This document shows, piece after piece, positions 36,405 to 45,529 of a stretch of DNA of 64,000 bases (its first letter is position 1; each line of letters starts with the position of its first letter). The notes beneath the pieces were generated by a model. It searched no databases. It was not told where the DNA came from and worked only from the letters and a program-made list of their open reading frames with translations. Origin of the DNA: Anoxybacteroides voinovskiense. GTDB taxonomy: Bacteria; Bacillota; Bacilli; Bacillales; Anoxybacillaceae. The stretch is taken from positions 1-64,000 of the forward strand of contig NZ_JACIDE010000015.1 in assembly GCF_014196205.1 (NCBI RefSeq). Reading direction: 5' to 3'. A program made the translations under genes and the position numbers.

Positions 36405-38585
36405 CTAGTCTTGAACTTCGCTTGTAAATACAACAGTTGGTGTTTTTCTTGGTGTAACAAGTACAGGCCACCAAAAGGGAATTCCTTTCCATCCTTTTTC
36501 TTGTGATCCTTTTTGACGTGTAAGAATAAGAACAGGATTTTCAAAAGCAACTTCTCTAGCTACAGTTAACTCACTATTCTTCCCAGATGGAGTGTCCGGT
36601 GAGTCTTCATATCTTCCAGATTGTGGACGAATGCGTCCAATATCTCTATTTTTGCGCACAATACACCAAACTTTATCAATATTTTGAGTAGGAATATTGC
36701 TTGCCAAATACTCCATACTGGAGATAAACGCTTTAACATCCCATCTCTCTCCCTCATTAGGATCAAACGTTTCATAAATTTTTTCTATAATAGTAACCGC
36801 ATCTTTTAGATCAATCAGCACCGGGTCCAATCCTTTGACAATCGAGTCTACCATTCTATCAATCTCTTGTACAGTTCTAGAAATATGTGTGTTACTCGCT
36901 ATTTGAAAACCTATCGGTAACAAACGCTTTAAAGGTTTTAAAGTTGTCACCTTAGACATCAAAATTTTATTCGGTGAACAAGGAATGATTTTATTGCTTT
37001 CATCTTTTTGAATAAAAACAACTCCATTATCATTTCCATTTTCAATAGCAGCACGCAATGCTGAGTCAAACTCGTGAATTTTACGCATTACATCGTAAAT
37101 TTCTTCCGTAGTATAAAAACGAGTAACAGCTAAATCCTGTATCGGACGATAGCCAAACATACGCGAGTGCTGCAACACCGTATCCTGTTGAAATGTTTTT
37201 GGGCTGCGACCGTAATAAAAACCAATCAAGTTTCCAATCGTGACTCCGCGGTCTAAAATTTGTCCGCCGATAAAAATATTTAAAGGCACACGGAGCTTTA
37301 ATTGTCCTGTATCATCCAATAACTCATTGACATCTTTTTCAGAATTGACTTTTGTAATCATGATATGGTCTTTTCTGATAGCTTGGATGACTTCGTATTT
37401 CACCTTTTGAAACTCTGGAACATCGCATTCTAACAGTAAAAGCGATTTTTTCAAGTTATCGTATGATTCTTTAATTAAGTCTGTAAGTAATTCTGGATTT
37501 TCATCAACAATAACGGATAGTTGTCGCTTTATTTCAATCACGACTTCTTCTTGCCATTCATGAGCTTGCTTTTTTTGTTCCGTATGGATAATAAAACTGT
37601 ATTTTTTCGGACGTTCTCCAGCTTTTTGGCTTTGGATACGCCGAATCACTCCACCAACAATGAAATTCATCACAGCAGTGCGCAACGAATAAACTTTATT
37701 GCTAGTTAATACTTCCTCAATTTTAAACCGTCTAGGGTCCTGCTTCTTTAATACAATGAGCCCTTCAGGAGAAATTGGCTCGTAAATATAATAGGCAATG
37801 GTGTTTTCTTCTTGACTTTCCCGGAAGTAATAGTCCCCACCGATGTACTCTTTTGGAACGGGAACCAATTCTGTAAAAGCTGGTTTAATCGGTTTAAACA
37901 CAAAACCGCGAAGCTCGATGCTATCAGGTTGTAAATATAGTGAGTATGGTGTAGCCGTTACCTGCAAGACATCACACTGTTCCAAGTTTTGACGAATGTC
38001 ATCAATTTGTCCTGCGATCACCTTAATCTCGTATATTTCACTTTTTGTTTTAGAAAAACCGATGCTCGCATAATCTGCCTCATCGTCAATAATTAATACT
38101 TTTTTACTTGCAAGAGACGGATATGTTTCGAACAATGCTTTTTTTAAACGGTTTAGATTGTTTTTCTCTTTTTTTACAACTAAGATGATTTTTTGCTCTA
38201 GTTCATAGTTTGTTAAGTTATCAGGAAGAGACATGATATCGAAGATTTGTAGAATATCATCTTGTTTAAAATCTTCAAATTCCATTTTTAACCGTTCATA
38301 CGTTTGTTGTGCTAGCGCTTTTGTTCCTTTTGTAAGAACAATCGCAACATCATATCCGTTATCAAACGCTAAAGCTGTTACACCGATAAATGTTCGAGTT
38401 TTACCGCTCTGAATTTTCCCCAACAACATTCCCGGTCTACTTAAACTTGTATCATTCTGCAATAAATTTCTAACGGTATTTTCAATACAAGCTTTAGTTT
38501 CATTAGAATAACCGTTCTTTTTATCTAATCCTTTATAAAATGTGCCATTAAGATTTAAATGCATTTCTGTTGGAATTGTCGTCAT
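36405..38585 (-). CDS. Z1-domain SF2 ATPase/helicase
   Basis: 726 residues. ATPase motifs: GKIQSGKT (56-63), LIIDDEADYA (164-173), LQVTATPYSLY (208-218), then the Z1-type C-terminal lobe with NIFIGGQILDRGVTIGNLIG, FQQDTVLQHSRMFGYR and TRFYTT. Z1 proteins occur with GHKL ATPases in restriction-like operons and are presumed to couple NTP hydrolysis to DNA attack. No separate nuclease domain is visible. The start has GGGGA. It is downstream of the three-gene GHKL set but separated by 515 bp of apparently degenerate sequence. Confidence 0.85.
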   Translation of the reverse strand: MTTIPTEMHLNLNGTFYKGLDKKNGYSNETKACIENTVRNLLQNDTSLSRPGMLLGKIQSGKTRTFIGVTALAFDNGYDVAIVLTKGTKALAQQTYERLKMEFEDFKQDDILQIFDIMSLPDNLTNYELEQKIILVVKKEKNNLNRLKKALFETYPSLASKKVLIIDDEADYASIGFSKTKSEIYEIKVIAGQIDDIRQNLEQCDVLQVTATPYSLYLQPDSIELRGFVFKPIKPAFTELVPVPKEYIGGDYYFRESQEENTIAYYIYEPISPEGLIVLKKQDPRRFKIEEVLTSNKVYSLRTAVMNFIVGGVIRRIQSQKAGERPKKYSFIIHTEQKKQAHEWQEEVVIEIKRQLSVIVDENPELLTDLIKESYDNLKKSLLLLECDVPEFQKVKYEVIQAIRKDHIMITKVNSEKDVNELLDDTGQLKLRVPLNIFIGGQILDRGVTIGNLIGFYYGRSPKTFQQDTVLQHSRMFGYRPIQDLAVTRFYTTEEIYDVMRKIHEFDSALRAAIENGNDNGVVFIQKDESNKIIPCSPNKILMSKVTTLKPLKRLLPIGFQIASNTHISRTVQEIDRMVDSIVKGLDPVLIDLKDAVTIIEKIYETFDPNEGERWDVKAFISSMEYLASNIPTQNIDKVWCIVRKNRDIGRIRPQSGRYEDSPDTPSGKNSELTVAREVAFENPVLILTRQKGSQEKGWKGIPFWWPVLVTPRKTPTVVFTSEVQD

Positions 38586-39100
38586 TGAATCATTCCCCCA
38601 TTTTCACTAGTTACATGATCGGTTTATAAATCAGCCGCTTCCCTACCACATTCGTTCTTCAATGAATTCAGGAGTTTACTCCTTCATTAACTCTTTTTCT
38701 GTTAATCCCCATTTATTTGAAATATCCCAATTTGCTTATGAAGTTCCAATAGCCATTGTTTTTTGTCTTCCTCCATTTTTCGGAAGGTTTGTTGGTATTG
38801 ATTATACGTATAGCAGTACTTTTCAGCAATTGCTTTTTAATCTCCAGTACAGCAGAGTTTGGAATTTATCCCGAACATTTCGTACTGGTGTTTTTAATTC
38901 TTCGAGACATTTATCGCAAAGTAAATTTCAATCTTTGATACGGGTTCTTCGCGAAAAGTTGTACTTAATAAATAAAGACAATCATAATAATGAAAGCCAA
39001 AAACTCAATTTTACTTTTTATACCACATATCTCTTGTTTCTACATTGTTATCACGTTTAAATTCAAAAAGCAAGTACATGTTTCAATGACCAACCGTTTT
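38586..39100. other. Gap inside the GHKL-Z1 locus, possible decayed gene
   Basis: On the minus strand, fragments such as LCDKCLEELKTPVRNVRDKF and (next frame) FRKMEEDKKQWLLELHKQIG look protein-like but are separated by a frameshift and stops, with no start. They may be the relic of a fifth gene of the system, or chance. An open frame on the plus strand has no ribosome site. Confidence 0.35.
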
Positions 39101-39889
39101 TTACACAATTGAGCCTAAGTTCATAAATTGCACACGGTAATCTTTTCGATATCCAAAATGTTTTAGTAAATGTCTATTAACCATATCCTCCACTTCTTCC
39201 TCTGTGAGCATATCTAAAATCATCGCCCCACCAACGATATTTAAGTATTTATTCGCTTGAACAAAATAATCCCGCTTAATTTCAATGCCATTTTCCTCAA
39301 GTCCGACGAGGCATTTTAGGATTCCTTTTGTAATCGTACGATTGGAAGTAAAGTTGCTGGAAAAGAATATAACGCTTCTTGCTGAAAAATCTTTGCTGCA
39401 AAAGAAGTTCGTTAACCAATAAGGATCTTGTTTGTTCGATTCATCATATGTCATATAGCCGACCCACCAAAGTCGGGCTAAAATGTGCACAAATAACGAA
39501 CGCTTATTTCCGTTTTTGAAAAATAAAGCTGTATTTATGCGTTTGTCGTTTTTGTTTTCCAGATCTTTCTTTAATCGATAAAAAGCAAATTCCCTCAGCT
39601 GCAAGTGTGCGAGTCCGGCCCAAAGCCTCTCTTGCGTCGCTTGATTCACCGTCAAGTGTTTTAACGCCTCATAGATTGCTTTGACGTTTTCTTTATCGCT
39701 CGCGGCATAGTCCGCTTCCATATTCAACGCAGGCATTTCAAACGGGATGTTGGATTCGAGCACCTTTCCCTCTTCTTTCAAATAGTTGTCAAACCATTCA
39801 TAATCTTCATTGTAATAATGTTCCTTATAAGAATCGTAATTGCCTCTTAAATCCATTAATGTTTCATCCGAGATGAATTTTAACTTCAA
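39101..39889 (-). CDS. DUF6339-like protein
   Basis: About 262 residues. Features fitting DUF6339: WFDNYLKEEG, ENVKAIYEALKHLT, QATQERLWAGLAHL, FVHILARLWWVGYMTYDE, FFSSNFTSNRTITKGILKCL and VGGAMILDMLTEEEVEDMV. The likely start is TTG behind GGAGG, one base after the stop of the preceding gene; an in-frame ATG 13 codons earlier lies inside that gene with no site. No enzymatic motif is apparent. Tight linkage to the GHKL gene suggests a structural or sensor subunit. Confidence 0.7.
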   Translation of the reverse strand: MKLKFISDETLMDLRGNYDSYKEHYYNEDYEWFDNYLKEEGKVLESNIPFEMPALNMEADYAASDKENVKAIYEALKHLTVNQATQERLWAGLAHLQLREFAFYRLKKDLENKNDKRINTALFFKNGNKRSLFVHILARLWWVGYMTYDESNKQDPYWLTNFFCSKDFSARSVIFFSSNFTSNRTITKGILKCLVGLEENGIEIKRDYFVQANKYLNIVGGAMILDMLTEEEVEDMVNRHLLKHFGYRKDYRVQFMNLGSIV

Positions 39890-39890
39890 G

Positions 39891-40736
39891 TTAATCCTCC
39901 GTTCTATGAAGCTTTTCGATTTCTTCAAAACTCGCTTTCAGAGGTTTTCTTAAAACGAGCTGCGCCGCTTTTAGCGGAGATAACACGTCGGTTCCCACGT
40001 CTTCTAGTGGATAATTATTTTCTTGGAAAATTTTACCTAACACTTGATACCACGTATATTCCTCCAAATCCCCGTTCGCTTCGCTAATTTTAGAAAAAAC
40101 ATAGACTAAAGCCGGAACGATGACTGCCGCCAATATCGTATTTTTCAGTGGCAAATGGGCGCTCATGGCATATTGGTGATACTCGTACTCCGGTAAATAA
40201 ATCGTAATATTGTTCGAATGGATATCGACATCCATATAATCATTCTTAAGAGATTTTGTGACCGTCACAATAGAAGGCAAATTCAAAAACTCGGTATGAT
40301 CATCAATGAGCGTTGTTTCGATTGCCTCTCCGATTGCGAGTATATTTCCTTTTTCAAACGTCAATGAAATGTCTTTATACCAATCATTTAAATATTCATT
40401 CGTATAATTGTGAATCGCTTCTTTCGCGATGACAAACGAATGAAGCACAATCTTTCCCCTTAATTGGTGAGTCGCAATTGAAATTTCCAGACGTTCCTGA
40501 TGCGTTTCGAACGCTTTCCGATAGCTCGTTTGCGAACATTCGACGTGAATCAAGTATACGCAGGAACGGTTCTCTATCAATCTTTTAATCTCCGGATTAT
40601 CCAAATAAAAGTGCGCCTCGATTTTTACTTCGCCGAATTCTTCTTTGACATCCATTTTGGTGGAGAAACTCGTTTGTTTGTAATCATCGTTGTTCATATA
40701 CAATACTGGGTATGGATATGAGACATTAATTTTCAT
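39891..40736 (-). CDS. Unrecognised protein of the GHKL-Z1 operon
   Basis: 281 residues starting MKINVSYPYPVLYMNNDDYK behind GGAGG, overlapping the end of the GHKL gene by 11 bp. The N-terminal part is beta-rich (FGEVKIEAHFYLDNPEIKRL, VYLIHVECSQTSYRKAFE). Around residues 197-217 a hydrophobic run (NTILAAVIVPALVYVFSKI) could be a buried helix or a single membrane segment. I cannot name the family; proteins with a YPYPVL opening occur beside MORC-like ATPases. Probably a fixed component of the system. Confidence 0.6.
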   Translation of the reverse strand: MKINVSYPYPVLYMNNDDYKQTSFSTKMDVKEEFGEVKIEAHFYLDNPEIKRLIENRSCVYLIHVECSQTSYRKAFETHQERLEISIATHQLRGKIVLHSFVIAKEAIHNYTNEYLNDWYKDISLTFEKGNILAIGEAIETTLIDDHTEFLNLPSIVTVTKSLKNDYMDVDIHSNNITIYLPEYEYHQYAMSAHLPLKNTILAAVIVPALVYVFSKISEANGDLEEYTWYQVLGKIFQENNYPLEDVGTDVLSPLKAAQLVLRKPLKASFEEIEKLHRTED

Positions 40737-42666
40737 ACAGCTCCACCTCCATGGCACAATAATTCGGATATTCGATTTCCACATTGATAATAAAAGGCTT
40801 TTTGGCCGGAATTGAGTGAAGATCAATTTTATTGGCTCCCCATTTTTCCACTGTCACATTTGGATCGTCGGTTGTCGCGTTTTGAATCGGCAAATCAAAG
40901 TCGTTCTGTTCCCCGATTACTCTAAAGATGAGCCGGCCCTTTTCAATCGCTTTTTTCGCCGTAATGACAAAACGATACTTTCCTCGTTCTTTGTCAATAC
41001 AAACATATCTTTGCGCAATTTGAATCGGTTCACTGCTTGGTTTCTGCTGCCTTTGTCGATCCAAGCCGCCAGTCATGCCTTTATCCAATTGATTTTGACC
41101 ACTAGGATTTTGAACTCCGCCTCCACTGTTTCCCCCGCCACTATGTTTTCCCAATCCGTTTCCTCCTTCCTCTCCAGTCAGGGTAATCCCGTATTCTCCG
41201 GCTAATTGGGCCTCAACATCTTCAGTGGTGAGACCTCTTTGCCTTGTGGCTTTCCTACTCTCTTCCTTGATTTCTTTTTTCAAAATCTGTTTAATGCTTG
41301 AATGGAGAGATTCTGTTTTATTAACTCCCTGCATGTTGACAAGCTTTTTGTTAGGGAGAAAATCACTTAAGCCAATCGCATCCATGCTGTCTGTAATTTT
41401 TTCTTGAAAATGTTCTTTTACCGCGTTTCTAATAAAAGACCTTAAATCCGCATAAACTTTTTTCGCTAATTTAGGGTCTTTTTCATAGCGCTCAGACGAC
41501 CATTCATTATGAGCGGGATTTTCCATTTGCTTAAAAATCGTATTCATGTTTTTTCCTGTAATCATCAATATTCCAGTAAAAGAGATACTGCCGCTAATAT
41601 TTTTTTGTTCAAAAAGACGCATACCAGTCGTTCGCGTCATCAGCACGCGTCTATTTAAATCTTCGCCGTTCATCAAATATAACGTGGCTTCCCCTTCGGC
41701 AAAAGAGATTCCTTGCTTATACCTTTGGGCCGGATAAGCGACTTTGATTGTTTGATCGGAAGTAAGTAGATGGAAGTAATGCTGTAAATGTCGATTTTCT
41801 TCCGTATCCTCTAAATCGCTAATTAATTGTGCAATATTCCTATCACTAATTTCAAAATCATTGATTCGAACCACCAATTTTTTCCTATAAATCGTGATAA
41901 AGAAGTTATGCAGTACCGATCTAATGATTTCCTGTTGCCAATCTTCGCAAGGCTCAAATGCCGTTACATATATATCCGTGCCGGTATCTTTTCTGACAAA
42001 ACTAGGCTCTAAAAATAATTGATGAGGAATTGCATCGGAATTTTCGTTATGTGTGTAATAACCATTCCCTAATGTGATTTCGTTTGCATTCTTTTTGAAA
42101 GACATGATATTGGCTACGCCAATAAATGATTCATAGTCCGTGATATCAAGAGAAGAATAAAATAACGTCCGCAATTTAGAGTTCAAGAAAGGAGCCGATT
42201 TCCCAATGCCAAAACTACCACCGGAGCTTTCATGCTTATTAGATGATCCTGCTTCCTTTACCAATGAGCTCCATGGAGATCCTAGTTCCCCTTCTTTCGC
42301 TCCTTCAAGCCCTTTTGTATTAAAATCGCTGATTCGTAAAATTTGTATAGTGGGGCGTTGAACAATCTGTAATGCGTTTTCTAAAAAATACTCACATTGT
42401 TGGTTTTTCCCCTTCCACGTCTCTTGACATTTCAAGAACACATCTTTTAATTGGTTGATGCCAGGTACTTTATTCATATCTGTCGTAAAACTACTGAACT
42501 CTACAATAACAGGTTTTTTTTCATTTTTTACGGCATCTAAAGAGTTTTGACAGATTTCTCTTGTTAATGACTCTAGAGCGTTACCTCTAAAAGTTTCCAG
42601 TCCGGCATGATTAATAGAATTAATCAACCCACCCGCTACCGCAGGAAAATGCCAAAATGTATTCAT
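40726..42666 (-). CDS. GHKL ATPase, MORC/HSP90-like
   Basis: About 646 residues. N-box LTREICQNSLDAV (E37, N41, D44), ADP-contact motif ISDFNTKGLEG (112-122) and lid motif SSGGSFGIGKSAPF (148-160) define a GHKL ATPase of the HSP90/MutL/MORC superfamily. A transducer-like S5 domain follows, then a helical region, a Gly/Ser-rich linker (GGGNSGGGVQNPSG) and a C-terminal beta domain (residues about 540-646). The start is the ATG behind GGAGG; an upstream ATG lacks one. In prokaryotic defence operons such ATPases are thought to clamp DNA. First gene of a tightly overlapping set. Confidence 0.85.
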   Translation of the reverse strand: MNTFWHFPAVAGGLINSINHAGLETFRGNALESLTREICQNSLDAVKNEKKPVIVEFSSFTTDMNKVPGINQLKDVFLKCQETWKGKNQQCEYFLENALQIVQRPTIQILRISDFNTKGLEGAKEGELGSPWSSLVKEAGSSNKHESSGGSFGIGKSAPFLNSKLRTLFYSSLDITDYESFIGVANIMSFKKNANEITLGNGYYTHNENSDAIPHQLFLEPSFVRKDTGTDIYVTAFEPCEDWQQEIIRSVLHNFFITIYRKKLVVRINDFEISDRNIAQLISDLEDTEENRHLQHYFHLLTSDQTIKVAYPAQRYKQGISFAEGEATLYLMNGEDLNRRVLMTRTTGMRLFEQKNISGSISFTGILMITGKNMNTIFKQMENPAHNEWSSERYEKDPKLAKKVYADLRSFIRNAVKEHFQEKITDSMDAIGLSDFLPNKKLVNMQGVNKTESLHSSIKQILKKEIKEESRKATRQRGLTTEDVEAQLAGEYGITLTGEEGGNGLGKHSGGGNSGGGVQNPSGQNQLDKGMTGGLDRQRQQKPSSEPIQIAQRYVCIDKERGKYRFVITAKKAIEKGRLIFRVIGEQNDFDLPIQNATTDDPNVTVEKWGANKIDLHSIPAKKPFIINVEIEYPNYCAMEVELYEN

Positions 42667-43033
42667 ATGTATCCTCCAAATCTTCAAGTATCTACTAAAA
42701 ATTCGGTTCTTCACCAAAGGTTGTACTTAATTTTTTCGTAACATTCTTATACTTATGTTTCCGAGGGAAAACTAGCGAACTAACGTTTTTTACATATACT
42801 TGTTCAGAGAAGTTTACCGTTTGTCAAATACCTGTTGTGGTGATGAATCCAAAATTTTCCAAACCACCTAGAGCTATAGTTTTCCGTGACTATCTATTCT
42901 GCAAAAGTTTTTGGTTCTAAAGTCGATATGTCGACAACTGCAAATATAATCACTCCCTCTCTAGGCAGTCCATCTTTATTTGACAAAAACAATATTCCTA
43001 GTGAAACAATCCATCCTTCCTCTCAAAATACAC
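42667..43033. other. Upstream region of the GHKL operon
   Basis: AT-rich, no gene seen. A TATAAG-like hexamer lies about 80 bp before the operon, without a good -35. Near 43020 a 15-bp match to the helicase tail (CTCTCAAAATACACAT) abuts the IS66 remnant. Confidence 0.35.
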
Positions 43034-43288
43034 ATATTTCAGCTCAATCCCTTTTCTTCTAGCCTTTTGGTATTCTGCAATCGTGGACAGGATAAATTGA
43101 AAATTCTTCATTGGAATCATAACGATTTTTGGCTATATTATTGTCGACTCGAACGAGGAACGTTTTACTGGCCTTCTAATCATCGCTCGGAACCTTTAAA
43201 AATTAGTCCACATCAATTACGATGGCTACTCGATGGACTATCACTGGAACAAGCCCACTCGGTGGTAACCGCAAGGAAAGTTATTTAA
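43034..43288 (+). pseudogene. Decayed IS66 tnpB, C-terminal part
   Basis: FQLNPFSSSLLVFCNRGQDK, LKILHWNHNDFWLYYCRLER and HQLRWLLDGLSLEQ match the TnpB of the complete element near 34.8 kb, in opposite orientation and with many substitutions. The N-terminus and both IS ends are absent, so it derives from an older insertion. Confidence 0.85.
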
Positions 43289-43379
43289 ATAACCCGTGGT
43301 TCTATTAAGATTATACCAAACTCCTTGACATAACATTGTCGAACGCCGTCGATATGTCATCAAAATTGCCTCTATCCAT

Positions 43380-45287
43380 TTATACCCTCCCCCCAATAGT
43401 CTCAAACCCCGAACGAATGCCCATTTTTTCGTACAGTTTTAGTTTGGTTTCGTGTTGTTGTTGCTGTAGTTGTTTGATTCGTTGCTCAATCCGCTCTTGC
43501 TCTTGGAGATAGGATTTCATCATCTCCTGTTGTTCGCTTAAAGGTAGCATTGGAACCGGAATGTCTTCCAAGTCCTTTATGCTTAAAATCGATACGTTCG
43601 TCCCTACTTGCTTGCTCAGCAACAAATATTGCCCAACTGGACTTTCTAAAAAAGTTTTTAAATAAAATGGGTCGATCGTTTGGTTTAAGCGAATGCCGAT
43701 AAAGTTATGAGAGATCAACACTTTCCCTTCATGCGGAGGGATGACCGCTACTTTTATTCCCATGCCGCGGCTGGAAATAATGATATCGCCTTCTTGAACG
43801 AGATACGATTCGATTTTTGCATTGTTTTTAATTTCGTAGGAGGCGAGTTGCTCGATTAATAGTTCGCCGTTTTGAACATCTGATAATTTAATGACTCTAT
43901 ATTCCCCAGTTTCCGTTTCCGAGTCTTTTGCAGAAATATTAATGCCGCGATAAAACGTGCCAAGCTGCTTTAACGGTTGTACTTGCGTCGATTTCTTTAT
44001 GCGATCGAGATGGAATTTGACTTTCCCATACGGCTCGATTTCCAGCTCACTGCTTTGCAAATACCGGCTGCTTAGTAAATTCGTTTCTTGAATATCTCGC
44101 ACCGCAACAAATTTGCTTATTTCTTCGATTTCTAGCCCGTTATGGTAGATTTCCGCAATCTTACGAACGTGCTCTTCCCCGAGATGCTTTCTTCTTCTCC
44201 CTCCTTCTTCGTACTCGTTTTCTGCGTTAATAAATAACACTTTTCCTTTTCTTTCGGCGGCTTTGTTTTTATTTAGCACAAGTAAATTTGTTTGAATGGC
44301 TGTATTGTCCAGCGGTGCCGGTAAAGCGATGACCGCTTCAATGACATCCGCAGCCAATAAATGCTCTCTTATGACTGCTTCAGGGCCGCCTCTAAACAGC
44401 GTTCCGTTTGGGACAACAAGGACGGCTTTCCCCTTTTCATTTAACGAAGATAAGGCGTGTAATACAAACGCCATATCAGCACTTGTCCGCGGCAATTTTC
44501 CGTATACAAAGCGATGGTACGGATCATTCATGAGCGCTTCATAGTTGTTCATTTTCATACCGAATGGAAAATCCATCATCACATAATCAAACTTTTTCAA
44601 CTGGTTCCCTTCGGCAAACGCTGGTCGTGTCAATGTATCCCCTTGCGCTAACTGAGCGTCTGTACGTCCATGAAATAGTAAGCGTAATTTTCCAAGCGCC
44701 CACGCTTGCGGATGAAATTCCTGGCCATATAGCGAAATTTCCAGATCGTTTTGCAAGGCGTAGTGGTGGGCAGCGCATAATGTTCCAGCCAATCCAAACG
44801 TCCCGTCATAAAAACTTCCGCTTTGCATCTGTAAAATTCGAATGCCAAGCTCATTGACACTATTAGGTGTGGAAGCGAAACCAGTTGCATATACGTCCGC
44901 ATGACTTGCACGAGCGAACAATGCCTCGATAAATTCCGTCCATTGTTCTTTCGACAAGGCGAGTGAATGAATGCGAGAGAACAGACGATACAACGTGCTA
45001 TCGCTGAACGGACTAGACGAATAAATCGGTTCATAAACGCCTTTCAAAAAAGGAATTCGCTCTTCCAATTCCGTTAACATTGCTTTTAATTTTTCCGCTA
45101 AAAAAGCACCTTCTTTTAAAAGAGACTCTAAAGCAAGAGTATTAGGCAGGTTGTACTGTTCTTTATGTAGTTCTAAAAATTTGACGCTTGCGACAGACAT
45201 AATCATCTGTAATGAGTTACCAACACTTGCGCCTGCTTCTCCCCGCAACATATCGAACAAATAAGACAATTCATGTTCATAATTCAT
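43380..45287 (-). CDS. Type I-like methyltransferase-specificity (M-S) fusion protein
   Basis: 635 residues. Residues 1-400 form an HsdM-like N6-adenine methyltransferase: motif I SFYDGTFGLAGTL (158-170) and motif IV MMDFPFG (237-243), where the usual NPPF is DFPF. Residues about 415-590 form one specificity (HsdS) target-recognition domain: VIKLSDVQNGEL, EGDIIISSRGMGIKVAV, SILSIKDLEDIPVPMLPLSE. A C-terminal coiled coil (QERIEQRIKQLQQQQHE) allows dimerisation, needed to recognise a bipartite site with one domain. No HsdR gene is nearby; the PLD-SF2 helicase upstream could be the partner. The start has GGGGGAG. Confidence 0.8.
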   Translation of the reverse strand: MNYEHELSYLFDMLRGEAGASVGNSLQMIMSVASVKFLELHKEQYNLPNTLALESLLKEGAFLAEKLKAMLTELEERIPFLKGVYEPIYSSSPFSDSTLYRLFSRIHSLALSKEQWTEFIEALFARASHADVYATGFASTPNSVNELGIRILQMQSGSFYDGTFGLAGTLCAAHHYALQNDLEISLYGQEFHPQAWALGKLRLLFHGRTDAQLAQGDTLTRPAFAEGNQLKKFDYVMMDFPFGMKMNNYEALMNDPYHRFVYGKLPRTSADMAFVLHALSSLNEKGKAVLVVPNGTLFRGGPEAVIREHLLAADVIEAVIALPAPLDNTAIQTNLLVLNKNKAAERKGKVLFINAENEYEEGGRRRKHLGEEHVRKIAEIYHNGLEIEEISKFVAVRDIQETNLLSSRYLQSSELEIEPYGKVKFHLDRIKKSTQVQPLKQLGTFYRGINISAKDSETETGEYRVIKLSDVQNGELLIEQLASYEIKNNAKIESYLVQEGDIIISSRGMGIKVAVIPPHEGKVLISHNFIGIRLNQTIDPFYLKTFLESPVGQYLLLSKQVGTNVSILSIKDLEDIPVPMLPLSEQQEMMKSYLQEQERIEQRIKQLQQQQHETKLKLYEKMGIRSGFETIGGRV

Positions 45288-45317
45288 AAAAAACTCTCCC
45301 CCAAAAATTACTCGCTG

Positions 45318-45334
45318 TTAGTAATTTAATTACC
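45318..45334. promoter_or_regulatory. Operator-like repeat, downstream site
   Basis: TTAGTAATTTAATTAC repeats the half-site of the palindrome at 45410-45428 and lies in the untranslated leader of the M-S gene. Confidence 0.5.
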
Positions 45335-45372
45335 TTCCAAAGATAACTGCTCGTTAAATAAATTCTGTGCTA

Positions 45373-45402
45373 AGTATACCTTATTTAGAAATAAATAGTC
45401 AA
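45373..45402 (-). promoter_or_regulatory. SigA promoter of the M-S gene
   Basis: Minus strand TTGACT - 18 nt - TATACT; five of six consensus bases in each box. About 85 bp before the ATG. Confidence 0.7.
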
Positions 45403-45409
45403 TTGTTTT

Positions 45410-45428
45410 TTAGTAATAAAATTACTAA
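45410..45428. promoter_or_regulatory. Operator-like palindrome upstream of the M-S promoter
   Basis: Perfect inverted repeat TTAGTAAT-3-ATTACTAA seven bases from the -35 box; a related half-site pair lies in the leader. A dimeric regulator bound at both sites could control methyltransferase expression. Confidence 0.55.
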
Positions 45429-45441
45429 TTTTAAATAACCC

Positions 45442-45468
45442 CCGAGCAATGCCATCAGCACTGCTCGG
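45442..45468. terminator. Hairpin between helicase and M-S gene
   Basis: Stem CCGAGCA-TGC / GCA-TGCTCGG with a 5-nt loop, downstream of the helicase. No U-run on the minus strand, so termination would be weak. Confidence 0.35.
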
Positions 45469-45475
45469 CTTTTCC

Positions 45476-45508
45476 TTATCCAAAAAACTCATACGTCGCT
45501 ACCATTTT
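45476..45508 (-). pseudogene. Tail of the small CPxC protein
   Basis: Encodes only VATYEFFG and a stop, matching the end of the 66-residue protein at 32700-32900, at the same position behind the helicase. The rest has been deleted. Confidence 0.6.
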
Positions 45509-45529
45509 TTGTTCCCTCGTTATCTATGC

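Noticed and set aside
38662-39060. Open frame of 132 codons on the plus strand
   Set aside because: No ribosome site and antisense to more protein-like fragments; treated as chance.
36405-42666. DISARM or BREX system
   Set aside because: No methyltransferase in the operon, no PglZ, no DrmA/B-like proteins; the GHKL plus Z1 combination differs.
43380-45287. Standard three-subunit type I restriction system
   Set aside because: No HsdR gene in the window and M and S are one chain.
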